A stretch of DNA of 64,000 bases, from NCBI GenBank assembly GCA_017458065.1, contig JAFTGD010000055.1, forward strand, positions 22,177 to 86,176, read 5' to 3'. This DNA is from Oscillospiraceae bacterium (GTDB lineage: Bacteria; Bacillota; Clostridia; Oscillospirales; Oscillospiraceae). The notes under the pieces were generated by a model. It was not told the DNA's origin. It was given only the letters and a program-made list of their open reading frames with translations, and searched no databases. Shown here one piece after another: positions 8,345 through 16,358 of the stretch; the first letter of the stretch is position 1; every line of letters begins with the position of its first letter. Both the position numbers and the translations under genes were made by a program.

Positions 8345-8825
8345 GATCTCCTCCCAGTTCGTTTTTCAGCAGTTTCCTGGCCCGTGAGAGCCGGGTCTTT
8401 ACGGTGTTGGACGGCTGGCGCAGCATGGAGGCGATCTCCTTCACGGAATAGCCCTCGTAATAATACAGATAGATCGCCGCCTTATACCGGTCCGGCAGCT
8501 TCAGGATCGCCTCCATCAGAGCGCTCGTCTCCGGAGGCGGTACCGCCAGGTCCGTGTGATTGTCCAGGTTCTCGTGCTGCCGGTATTTGCTCTTCAGCAT
8601 GTCGCGACAGATGTTGGTGAGAGTGACGATCAGCCAGCCCTTTTCGTGCTGCGGATCGGCAAAGACGACCTTCCCGCGGATATAGCGGAGAAAGCACTCC
8701 TGCAGGGCATCCTCACTGTCATGCCGGTTTTTCATATAGGTAAAGGCGATGCGGTAGAGCATCCGGGCGTGTTCGTCATAGACGTCCGTGACCGTTCTCT
8801 CTCCGCGCTGCAGCGCGTCGCTCAT
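8334..8825 (-). CDS. ECF-type RNA polymerase sigma factor
   Basis: A 163-residue sigma-70 family protein. Region 2 is MLYRIAFTYMKNRHDSEDAL followed by QECFLRYIRG. Region 4 is YLYYYEGYSVKEIASMLRQ followed by VKTRLSRARKLLKNEL. The ATG is preceded by GGGAGGCAGCAC. It heads a two-gene unit with the membrane protein at 7541-8344. It is the third such module within 9 kb. Confidence 0.92.
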   Translation of the reverse strand: MSDALQRGERTVTDVYDEHARMLYRIAFTYMKNRHDSEDALQECFLRYIRGKVVFADPQHEKGWLIVTLTNICRDMLKSKYRQHENLDNHTDLAVPPPETSALMEAILKLPDRYKAAIYLYYYEGYSVKEIASMLRQPSNTVKTRLSRARKLLKNELGGDLDV

Positions 8826-8917
8826 GTGCTGCCTCCCGTCCGATTGCGTTGAATTTGAAAGCCGCTTTCACTTTATAAACGATTGACCGGGGCAAACGGT
8901 TTCATCTTAAACAGCAA

Positions 8918-8952
8918 AAGGAGCAGAAAACCGCTTCGGCGGCCTGCTCCTT
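8918..8952 (-). terminator. Terminator of the LacI-family gene
   Basis: AAGGAGCAG (8918-8926) pairs with CTGCTCCTT (8944-8952); inside lies CCGC-TTCG-GCGG, a stable UUCG tetraloop stem. Read on the minus strand it ends in CTCCTTTTGCTGTTT and lies about 60 bp after the regulator stop at 9009. Confidence 0.6.
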
Positions 8953-9008
8953 CTCCTGTTTTCGGCCTGATATGGCCCTGTTCCCCCTGAACCGGGGTCC
9001 TTTGCCCC

Positions 9009-10055
9009 CTATTTCTTTTCCCCGGCGAAAGTGGACTCACGCTCGATGATCGTGCAGTCCAGAAGGATCTCATGCTGCGCGGGCTTGTTCCCGGCGAGGA
9101 TGTTCAGCATCTCCCGGGCAGCAGTCTGTCCGATCTCGAAGAGCGGCGGCGCAACGCTGGAGAGCTGCGGCCGGCAGACGGACGCGATCTCGCGGTTGTC
9201 AAAGCCGATCAGCTGCAGATCCCGCCCGACATTGATCCCTTTTTCGTTGCAGTAATCCAGCACGCCCATGGCCATCAGGTCATTGTGGGCGAAGATGGCG
9301 TTCACCCCGGACCGGATCAGCTGCCCGCCGAGCTCATAGCCGCAGTCCCGCTCCCAGTCGCCTGTGAGGGTCAGCGTCGGATCATAGAGGATGCCGTGGT
9401 CATAGAGAGCCCGCATATGCCCGCGGGAGCGATTGAGCGTATGGACGCTCTCCACCGGGCCGGTGACCATCCCGATGTGCTGATATCCGTGCTTCAGCAG
9501 CAGCTCGGTAAGATCATAAGCCGCCTTTTCATCGTTATAGATGACTGACGGGACGGTTTCATCCTTGCAGATGCAGTATGCGCAGACAAACTTGGCATCC
9601 GCGTGCTCCGAAAGCGAAATCACCACATGGCTGTGACAGCCGATATAGATGATCCCGTCCACCTGCTTGGACAGCATGTCATCGACGGCCGCATGGACCA
9701 GGGCTGTCGTCTCCCGGAGGTCCTTCGGGCCGTTGCCGTAGCGCTTGAACAGCCGCAGGTTCCCGAGGATATAATGATATCCCGCAGCGTCGCAGGCCGC
9801 CGCAATGCCGTCGACGATCTCAGGGGAGTTAAACACCGTCAGGTCTTCCGTGATGATGCCGATGGTTCTGCTGCAGCCGGCTTTTAAATTGCGCGCATTC
9901 AGGTTGGGGCGGTAGCTCAGCTCCTGGGCCACATTCAGGATAAGCTGCCGCGTCTCGTCGCTGACACCGGATTTGCCGTTGAGAACCTTGCTGACCGTGG
10001 CGATGGACAGATTGGCTTTCTCGGCGATCTCTCTGATGGTAGACAAGGGATCCAC
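9009..10055 (-). CDS. LacI-family transcriptional regulator
   Basis: A 348-residue repressor. The N-terminal HTH (TIREIAEKANLSIATVSKVL) and hinge region are followed by a periplasmic-binding-like ligand domain. It is divergent from the GH127 arabinofuranosidase and sugar ABC genes, and three copies of a LacI-type operator lie between them, so it most likely represses both directions until the imported sugar binds. Start: GTG at 10055; a TTG three codons later (10046) is better placed after GAGGTGG and may be the true start. The ligand is likely an arabinoside; this is inferred from the neighbours. Confidence 0.92.
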   Translation of the reverse strand: MDPLSTIREIAEKANLSIATVSKVLNGKSGVSDETRQLILNVAQELSYRPNLNARNLKAGCSRTIGIITEDLTVFNSPEIVDGIAAACDAAGYHYILGNLRLFKRYGNGPKDLRETTALVHAAVDDMLSKQVDGIIYIGCHSHVVISLSEHADAKFVCAYCICKDETVPSVIYNDEKAAYDLTELLLKHGYQHIGMVTGPVESVHTLNRSRGHMRALYDHGILYDPTLTLTGDWERDCGYELGGQLIRSGVNAIFAHNDLMAMGVLDYCNEKGINVGRDLQLIGFDNREIASVCRPQLSSVAPPLFEIGQTAAREMLNILAGNKPAQHEILLDCTIIERESTFAGEKK

Positions 10056-10095
10056 CTCGCTTCTGCGAATTCATTCAGGTTAATTATATATTTAT

Positions 10096-10124
10096 ATATT
10101 AAACGTTGCCTTCAAAAATAGCAA
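10096..10124 (-). promoter_or_regulatory. Promoter of the LacI-type gene with overlapping operator
   Basis: On the minus strand TTGCTA (plus 10119-10124) is followed after 17 bp by TAATAT (plus 10096-10101). A half-degenerate operator, TTAAACGTTGCC (plus 10099-10110), overlaps the -10 box. It matches 10 of 13 positions of the operator at 10219-10231, which suggests autoregulation. Confidence 0.55.
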
Positions 10125-10178
10125 GTCTTTTTGTGTATTTTTTATAAAAAATAGCGTCAAAATCTGTCACTTTATCTA

Positions 10179-10231
10179 TTGACAACCTGCTTAGCAGAGG
10201 AGTATTATTGACTTGATGGTAAACGTTTAAC
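10179..10231 (+). promoter_or_regulatory. Promoter and main operator of the arabinoside operon
   Basis: TTGACA (10179-10184) and TATTAT (10203-10208) are 18 bp apart. GTAAACGTTTAAC (10219-10231), centred on the palindrome TAAACGTTTA, follows at the expected transcription start. LacI-family repressors bind such CG-centred palindromes, and this position blocks initiation or clearance. The site is seen; binding by the adjacent regulator is inference. Confidence 0.75.
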
Positions 10232-10282
10232 TTAAATCGGGCCGAAATCCGCAAATTTACGGCTGTCCCTATCAGGAAGCGA

Positions 10283-10295
10283 GTAAACGATTAAC
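10283..10295 (+). promoter_or_regulatory. Second operator at the GH127 start codon
   Basis: GTAAACGATTAAC differs from the main operator by one base and lies 64 bp downstream, about six helical turns, ending 2 bp before the ATG at 10298. The spacing would suit looping or cooperative binding. Confidence 0.6.
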
Positions 10296-10297
10296 AT

Positions 10298-12250
10298 ATG
10301 AGCGCTATGAGGTCTCCCATGCATACGCCTGATCTGAGTAACATCAAAATTACTGACCCCCTTTTCGGCCGGTATGCCGATATGGTGGCGGAAAAACTGC
10401 TTCCCTATCAGTGGGAGATCCTGAATGACAGGGTGCCCGGAGTGGAGAAGTCTTATTGTGTTGCCAATTTTCGGATCGCCGCGGGCAGGGCTGACGGCAG
10501 GCACCGGGGCGCCGTCTTCTGTGATACGGATGCCTACAAGTGGCTCGAGACCGTGGCCTACTGCATTGAAAACGGCAGCGGAAAAGCCTATGAGCCTGTC
10601 GCGGATGAGCTGATCGATCTGATCGCCGAGGCCCAGCAGCCGGACGGATATCTCAACACCTATTTTACGGTCAATCACCCCGAACAAAAGTGGAGCAATC
10701 TGGCGGAAGGCCACGAGCTCTACGGCGCCGGACACCTGATCGAGGCGGCCGTCGCCTACCACCGCGCCACCGGGAAGGAGAAGATCCTGCAGGTGGCCTG
10801 CCGCTTTGCGGATCTGATCTGCAGCCTGTTTGGAAGCGGAGCGGACAAGTGCGGCGGATACCCGGGGCATCAGGAGATCGAACTGGCGCTGATGAAGCTC
10901 AGCCGCGCAACCGGAGAAGCCAGATACGCCGAGACCGCAAGGCACTTTCTCTCTGTCCGGGGCACGCAGCCCAACTACCTGTTAGAGGAACTGGCCGCCA
11001 GGGGCGAGGACCGCATCTTCCCCGAGTTTGCCGATTATGACGACAAATATGCCCAGTCCCATCTCCCCCCGGTCCGGCAGACCACCGCCGAAGGGCACGC
11101 GGTCCGGGCCATGTACATGTACAGCGCCATGGCGGATGCGGCGCTGGCTTTCCGCGACGACGAGCTGAAGGCCGCCTGCTGCGCCCTCTGGGAGAACATC
11201 ACGCGAAAGCGCATGTATCTCACCGGCGGCATCGGCTCTTCCGGTCATCTGGAGCGTTTTACGACGGACTATGACCTGCCGAACGACCGGATGTACTGCG
11301 AGAGCTGCGCCTCGGTGGGCCTCATGATGTTCGGCCAGCGGATGGCGATGCTGACCGGGGACGCCTCCTATTATGACGTTGTAGAGCGGGCGCTCTGCAA
11401 CACCGTGCTCGCCGGGATCGCGGCGGACGGAGACCGGTACTTCTATGTCAATCCTCTGGAGGTCTGGCCGGCAAACTGCCTGCCCGGCACTTCCCTTGCC
11501 CATGTGAAGCCGGTGCGCCAGCCGTGGTTTGCCTGCGCCTGCTGCCCGCCCAACATCGCGCGGACGCTCGCCTCCATCGGCCAGTACATCTATGCGCAGG
11601 ACGAGAAATCGATTTTCATCCACCAGTTTATCTCTTCCTCGCTGAAGGCCGAGCTGAAGGGCATCGGCATCCGGATCGCTCTGGACTCCTCCCTCCTCCC
11701 GGACGGGCTTGTCCGGCTGCGGGTAGAGACGGACAGGCCCGGCTCCTTCACGGTCCGGATCCGGATCCCCTCGTATCTGGAAAACCCCGTGTTTGAGTTT
11801 GAGGGGAGGCGCATCTCCCCGATGATTGAAAACGGCTACGCTGTTCTGGCGGTGTCGCACGCGGGGGTGCAGACCCTGACCGTCCGGGGCGTTGTAAGGC
11901 CAAAATGGGTCGCGGCGGACGTCAATGTGCGTGCGGACGCCGGACGCGTCGCACTGGTCTACGGGCCCTATGTCTACTGCCTGGAAGAGACCGATAACGG
12001 CGCGCTGCTGCCGAATCTTTATGTCGCGCCCAATGCCGCCGTAGAGGTCGGACCTCCGGAGTCGCAGCTTCCCGGCGCGCTGCCCGTTCTGCGTTTCCCC
12101 GGCGCTCGCCTGGAAAGCGGCGTGGAGAACGGCCTTTACGGCACTCCCGCCTTCCGCTTTACAGAGCAGCCGCTCAAGGCCGTTCCCTATGGGCTCTGGT
12201 GCAACCGCGAGCCGGGGGAAATGCTGGTCTGGCTGAAAGCGAGGCTCTGA
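10298..12250 (+). CDS. GH127 family beta-L-arabinofuranosidase
   Basis: A 650-residue cytosolic glycosidase; there is no signal peptide. It matches the residues known for Bifidobacterium HypBA1: E319 (general acid/base position), the zinc site E335 and C337 in YCESCAS, and C415/C416 in CACCPPN, where the first Cys of the pair is the expected nucleophile. All fall 2-3 residues before the reference numbers. It should release L-arabinofuranose from beta-linked arabino-oligosaccharides, as on plant hydroxyproline-rich proteins. The gene leads an operon with a sugar ABC importer, fitting import followed by intracellular cleavage. Start: ATG 10298; a second ATG (10307) cannot be excluded because the ribosome site is weak. 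Confidence 0.93.
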   Translation: MSAMRSPMHTPDLSNIKITDPLFGRYADMVAEKLLPYQWEILNDRVPGVEKSYCVANFRIAAGRADGRHRGAVFCDTDAYKWLETVAYCIENGSGKAYEPVADELIDLIAEAQQPDGYLNTYFTVNHPEQKWSNLAEGHELYGAGHLIEAAVAYHRATGKEKILQVACRFADLICSLFGSGADKCGGYPGHQEIELALMKLSRATGEARYAETARHFLSVRGTQPNYLLEELAARGEDRIFPEFADYDDKYAQSHLPPVRQTTAEGHAVRAMYMYSAMADAALAFRDDELKAACCALWENITRKRMYLTGGIGSSGHLERFTTDYDLPNDRMYCESCASVGLMMFGQRMAMLTGDASYYDVVERALCNTVLAGIAADGDRYFYVNPLEVWPANCLPGTSLAHVKPVRQPWFACACCPPNIARTLASIGQYIYAQDEKSIFIHQFISSSLKAELKGIGIRIALDSSLLPDGLVRLRVETDRPGSFTVRIRIPSYLENPVFEFEGRRISPMIENGYAVLAVSHAGVQTLTVRGVVRPKWVAADVNVRADAGRVALVYGPYVYCLEETDNGALLPNLYVAPNAAVEVGPPESQLPGALPVLRFPGARLESGVENGLYGTPAFRFTEQPLKAVPYGLWCNREPGEMLVWLKARL

Positions 12251-12320
12251 CCGTCTTACGAATTATAGCAGCAGGAAGTTGCTGTAAGATAAAAAACTAA
12301 AAAACGAAAGGACAAAGAAA

Positions 12321-13646
12321 ATGAAGCACAAGAAATTTCTGGCGCTCCTGCTGAGTGTTCTGATGCTGGCTACCTGCAGCGTCACCGCTTTCGCAGCGGG
12401 CAACGACGTCGTCGAGATCACCTATTCCTATTGGGGAACTCCCGATGAAGCCGCCTCCGTACAGGCTGTCGCAGACAAGTTCAACTCCGAGAACGATCAC
12501 ATCCACGTGACAGTCCTTGCGATCCCCAACGAGGAGTACACCACCACGCTCAACTCCATGGCAGCCGGCAATCAGCTTCCCGACTGCGGCATCATGAACG
12601 AGAACGGAGTTCTCGACTTTGCCGCCGACGGTCTGCTGGCCGATGTCTCCTCCATGTATGACGGCGCCGCTTCCATGCCTCTGGATTCCATCACCTTCAA
12701 GGCGGACGGCGCTCCCGTGGCATACTCCGCCGCAAACGAGATTCTTTTCCTCTACTATAACAAGGATATGTTCGATGCGGCCGGCGTCGCCTATCCCGAC
12801 CCCGTCACCCCCTACACCTGGGACGAGTTTGTCGAGACCGCAAAGCTGCTGACCCTGGACGGCAACGGCAACAATGCCGCCTCCCCGGACTTTGACGCCA
12901 ACAACGTCGTGCAGTATGGCGCCAATGTCGACAACTGGACCTGGCAGCTGGAAGTCTGGGCCCTCTCCAACGGCGGACGCTGGTTCTCCGAAGACGGCGC
13001 CGAGTGCCTCATCAACACCCCTGAGGTCGCCGAGTCCATCCAGAAGGTCGCCGACCTCTATCTGGTCGATCATGTCGCACAGTTCCGTGACGGTCTGGAG
13101 GACTCCGGTATCCAGTCCACCATCGCGGCCGGCAACGTCGCCATGGCAACAGGTGGAACCTGGAACGTCGGCACCTGCATGAACAACGTCGAGTTCCCCT
13201 ACGGCGTCGCTCCGCTGCCCGTCATGAAGAATGAAGTGACCATCTGCACCGGCGGTCCTCAGGTCGTGTTTGCCCAGGGCGAGCACCAGGCCGAGGCCAT
13301 GGAATTCATCAAATGGTACACCAAGGAAGAGAACAGCTGGGATTCCCTCATCGCCACCGGTATTTGGATGCCCATTCTGGAAGAGTACTACACCAACGAG
13401 GAGCTGACTCACAAGTGGGTCGACAACGACAACTTCACCATGGGCTATGACAACTTCAAGACCTCCGTCGTCGACTATGCCCATGACTACGCTGTCTCCA
13501 CCTGCTGGTACTATGTCCCGCACACCAACGAGTTCCTCGCCTATCTGCGCTCCATCCTCGGCGACGTCTGGACCGGCAGCACCACCGCTGCCGACGCTCT
13601 GAACGCTGGCGAAGCGACCCTCATCGACATCTTTAACGGCGAGTAA
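12321..13646 (+). CDS. Sugar ABC transporter substrate-binding protein (family 1)
   Basis: A 441-residue secreted binding protein. Residues 1-25 form a signal peptide (MKHKKFLALLLSVLMLATC then SVTAFA). LATC could be a lipobox but has Thr at -1, so anchoring by lipid is uncertain; cleavage after AFA is the alternative. The mature part starts with EITYSYWGTPDE, typical of MalE/UgpB-like proteins. An AACGAAAGGACAA ribosome site precedes the ATG. It follows the GH127 gene by 70 bp and precedes the two permeases, so it probably captures arabino-oligosaccharides. Confidence 0.92.
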   Translation: MKHKKFLALLLSVLMLATCSVTAFAAGNDVVEITYSYWGTPDEAASVQAVADKFNSENDHIHVTVLAIPNEEYTTTLNSMAAGNQLPDCGIMNENGVLDFAADGLLADVSSMYDGAASMPLDSITFKADGAPVAYSAANEILFLYYNKDMFDAAGVAYPDPVTPYTWDEFVETAKLLTLDGNGNNAASPDFDANNVVQYGANVDNWTWQLEVWALSNGGRWFSEDGAECLINTPEVAESIQKVADLYLVDHVAQFRDGLEDSGIQSTIAAGNVAMATGGTWNVGTCMNNVEFPYGVAPLPVMKNEVTICTGGPQVVFAQGEHQAEAMEFIKWYTKEENSWDSLIATGIWMPILEEYYTNEELTHKWVDNDNFTMGYDNFKTSVVDYAHDYAVSTCWYYVPHTNEFLAYLRSILGDVWTGSTTAADALNAGEATLIDIFNGE

Positions 13647-13683
13647 TTCGTCCCCTTCTTAAGCCCTGCCCGCTTAAACTTCC

Positions 13684-13718
13684 GGGGTGTCCGTCTCCTG
13701 CGGCCGGGCACCCCTTTT
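13684..13718 (+). terminator. Intra-operon attenuating hairpin
   Basis: GGGGTGTCCG (13684-13693) pairs with CGGGCACCCC (13705-13714) with one G-U pair, followed by TTTT. It lies between the binding protein and the permeases, where partial termination would give more binding protein than permease. Confidence 0.6.
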
Positions 13719-13775
13719 CCGATTTTGTATGCCGCTCCTGTTTTGTCATTCCACCTGTGTAACGGGGTGAAAGAA

Positions 13776-14696
13776 ATGCCGAAAAAAACAAAACACCGCA
13801 ATGCGCTTCTCCGCAGTGAAAACCGCACCGCGTACCTCTGTCTGATCCCCTCGATCATCGGACTGATCTTTCTGACCTACCTTCCGCTGCTCGAGGTCTT
13901 CGGTCTCAGCTTCTTCAGCTGGAAAGGAAACGGCTTTGACACCTTCCAGTTTGTGGGGATGAAGAACTATGTCAAGCTGCTCACGACAGATCCTTACTTC
14001 AAGGAGTCTGTCGCGGTCACGGTCTATTACACCTTCATCGCCGTGGTGGGCAGCATGATCTACTCCCTGATCATCGCCCTGCTCTTAAATCGAAAAATCC
14101 CTGCCCGCGGGTTCTGGCGCGCCATCTTCTACCTGCCGTATCTGCTGCCCGCGGTCGCAGTTTATCTCGGCTGGAACTGGCTGTATAACATCAACTACGG
14201 TCTTTTCAACTTTATCATCAACCGCGTCTTCGGCTGGCCGAGGGTCGGCTTCGTGAACGACGCCAAACTGGTCGCCCCCTCTCTTGCACTCGTTGCGGTA
14301 TGGCTCTCCGGAAACCTGATCGTGATCTTCCTGGCCGGACTTCAGAACGTCCCCCGGACCTATCTGGAGGCGGCAGAAGTGGACGGCGCCACTTCGTGGC
14401 AGCGCTTCTGGAACATCACGATCCCCTGCATGTCCCCGATCATCTTTTATAACCTGCTCATGGCGCTGATCACAAACCTTCAGGTCATCACGCCGGCACT
14501 GGCGCTTACCAAGGGCGGGCCGGGCAACTCCTCCCGCTTTGTCTCCTACGTCCTGTACCAGTACGCCTTTGAAAACCGCAAGTTCGGGCTCGCAGCCGCC
14601 GTCGCCGTCATGATGTTTATCCTGATCGGCGTTTTCACGGTCATCCTGTTTGCCACCAGCAGAAGCTGGATGTTCTCGGAAGGGGGCGACGACTGA
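13776..14696 (+). CDS. Sugar ABC transporter permease (MalF/UgpA-like)
   Basis: A 306-residue inner-membrane permease with about six TM helices, the first at LCLIPSIIGLIFLTYLPLL. The EAA loop that docks the ATPase is YLEAAEVDGATSWQRFWNIT. I chose ATG 13776 because GGGGTGA lies 5 nt upstream; the in-frame ATG at 13725 lacks a ribosome site and lies in the terminator-proximal spacer. The stop codon overlaps the next start (TGATG). No ATPase gene is present in the operon; a shared MsmX-type ATPase elsewhere is usual in Firmicutes. Confidence 0.93.
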   Translation: MPKKTKHRNALLRSENRTAYLCLIPSIIGLIFLTYLPLLEVFGLSFFSWKGNGFDTFQFVGMKNYVKLLTTDPYFKESVAVTVYYTFIAVVGSMIYSLIIALLLNRKIPARGFWRAIFYLPYLLPAVAVYLGWNWLYNINYGLFNFIINRVFGWPRVGFVNDAKLVAPSLALVAVWLSGNLIVIFLAGLQNVPRTYLEAAEVDGATSWQRFWNITIPCMSPIIFYNLLMALITNLQVITPALALTKGGPGNSSRFVSYVLYQYAFENRKFGLAAAVAVMMFILIGVFTVILFATSRSWMFSEGGDD

Positions 14697-15550
14697 TGAA
14701 CAGCCTCGCAAGCCGCAAACGCCAGGAGAAGATCGTCAACACGGTCTGTTTTGTGCTGGTCGTCTTTTTCTCGGCGCTGTGCCTGCTGCCCATCTGGTGG
14801 ATCTTCCGCTCCTCCCTGATGACCAACAACCAGCTCTTTGCAAACGAGGTCCCCTTCTTCCCGCCTGACTGGCTGTTCTCCAATTATCCCAAAGCGCTCG
14901 TCAACTTCCCCTTCTGGCGCTATCTGAAAAACACCATGACCATCATCGTCCCCTCTGTGATCGCGGGCACCGTCACGGCGGTTCTGGGCGGATACGCCTT
15001 TGCAAGAATGCGCTTTCGCGGCAAGCGGTTCCTCTTTGTGCTGGTGATCGGGTCGATGTTCCTGCCGACCATGGTGACGCTGATCCCCCTGTACATCATG
15101 TGGACCAATGTTTTCCACCTCAACGGCACCTACTGGCCGCTGATCCTGCCCTACTTCTGCGGCGGCGGCGCTTTTAACATCTATCTCATCCGGCAGTTTA
15201 TCCTGACCATCCCTCGGGAGCTGGACGAAGCCGCCACCATTGACGGCGCCGGGCACTTCCGCATCCTCATCAGCATCATTGTCCCCGCCATCAAAGCCGC
15301 CATGATCGTAGTCGCCCTGCTGCTGTTCACCCAGATGTGGAACGACCTGATCCAGCAGTCGCTGTACATCCATGTGGAAAAGAAGTTCACCATCGCGCTG
15401 GGCCTCTCCCAGTTCAAGGGCTCGCTGAAGCAGGACTATTCCGCCATCATGTGCGCGACCTGCATGTCCTTCGCGCCCGGCATCATCTTCTACCTGCTCG
15501 GACAGCGGCACTTTGTCGAGGGTATCGTCCTCACCGGCATGAAGAGCTGA
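14696..15550 (+). CDS. Sugar ABC transporter permease (MalG-like)
   Basis: A 284-residue inner-membrane permease with six TM helices and the EAA loop ELDEAATIDGAGHFRILISI. Its start overlaps the preceding stop by 1 bp, so it is translationally coupled to its partner permease. Together they form the channel for the binding protein at 12321. It is followed 2 bp later by the YesL-like gene. Confidence 0.93.
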   Translation: MNSLASRKRQEKIVNTVCFVLVVFFSALCLLPIWWIFRSSLMTNNQLFANEVPFFPPDWLFSNYPKALVNFPFWRYLKNTMTIIVPSVIAGTVTAVLGGYAFARMRFRGKRFLFVLVIGSMFLPTMVTLIPLYIMWTNVFHLNGTYWPLILPYFCGGGAFNIYLIRQFILTIPRELDEAATIDGAGHFRILISIIVPAIKAAMIVVALLLFTQMWNDLIQQSLYIHVEKKFTIALGLSQFKGSLKQDYSAIMCATCMSFAPGIIFYLLGQRHFVEGIVLTGMKS

Positions 15551-15551
15551 G

Positions 15552-16268
15552 ATGGGCTTTTTCCGAGACCGCTTTACCAGAGAGGGGCCCGGCAGACCCG
15601 CTCCGGAGACCGGATGGCCCCGGATGGCGCTGATGGCAGCGACCCACTTCTGGCGGTTGGTCGGCGCAAACCTGCTGTTTGTGCTCTTCTCGCTCCCGGT
15701 CATTACAATTCCGGCAGCGCTCTGCGCCTTGAACCGGGTCTGTGTTCTCATCTACCGGGACGGGAACCTCTTTCTGTGGTACGAGTTCCGGCGGGAATTT
15801 CGTCGCTGTTTTCTCCGCTCCCTCATCCCCGGTTTTTTTGCCGCGGCCATGCTCTTCGGGGCCTACTTTTTCGCAAGCCTCGCGAGCGGCAACGCCCAGG
15901 TGACGGCTCGCTTTCTTCTCCTGTGGGCCGTCGGCGGACTCATGCTGCTGGCCGCGGTCTGCTTCGGGGCGTACTTCTTCGTCCTCATTGCCGTGCTGGA
16001 TCTGAACAACCGGGACGCCTGGAAGGACGCCGTGATTCTCGTGCTCGTCCGCCCAGGTCGGGCGCTTCTGGTTTTCTTCTGGCTGTTTGTCCTCAGCGCC
16101 GCGATTGCGGCTCTGATGCCGATCGGAATTCTCTTTCTCCTCTTCTTCTGGTTTGCGCTGATGCAATACCCGGTCTGCTTCCTGATCTATGATCTGGCGG
16201 AGGAGATGATCCTCGACCCCTACGAGGATCAGCAAAAAGCCGGACGCTCCGTAGAGGAAAAACACTGA
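15552..16268 (+). CDS. YesL-like membrane protein (DUF624)
   Basis: A 238-residue integral membrane protein with about five hydrophobic helices. The N-terminal block (FWRLVGANLLFVLFSLPVIT) and the FFFWF-like C-terminal helix are typical of DUF624/YesL proteins, which sit almost always inside sugar ABC operons of Firmicutes. The role in the family is not established; it may assist transporter assembly. The start lies 2 bp after the permease stop. Confidence 0.85.
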   Translation: MGFFRDRFTREGPGRPAPETGWPRMALMAATHFWRLVGANLLFVLFSLPVITIPAALCALNRVCVLIYRDGNLFLWYEFRREFRRCFLRSLIPGFFAAAMLFGAYFFASLASGNAQVTARFLLLWAVGGLMLLAAVCFGAYFFVLIAVLDLNNRDAWKDAVILVLVRPGRALLVFFWLFVLSAAIAALMPIGILFLLFFWFALMQYPVCFLIYDLAEEMILDPYEDQQKAGRSVEEKH

Positions 16269-16293
16269 GCCTCTCTTCCCCGAATACGGACTT

Positions 16294-16334
16294 CCCCTGC
16301 TGCGGAACGGGTTCCGCAGCAGGGGAGTTTTTCT
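16294..16334 (+). terminator. Terminator of the arabinoside operon
   Basis: CCCCTGCTGCGGA (16294-16306) pairs perfectly with TCCGCAGCAGGGG (16313-16325) around a 6-nt loop and is followed by AGTTTTTCTG. It lies between convergent genes and may also stop the minus-strand fumC unit. Confidence 0.85.
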
Positions 16335-16358
16335 GTTCTCATATTTTCTATAGAGGCT

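Noticed and set aside
12254-12289. Branched hairpin between the GH127 and binding protein genes (TCTTAC/GTAAGA with inner GCAGC/GTTGC) considered as a terminator or riboswitch.
   Set aside because: Stems are short, an A-run and not a U-run follows, and no riboswitch core motif is visible. It may only be an mRNA processing site.
12297-13523. Long minus-strand frame (408 codons) over the sugar-binding protein gene.
   Set aside because: Its product is repetitive Val/Gly/Asp-rich, the mirror of the binding protein codons, and it shares no motif with known proteins.
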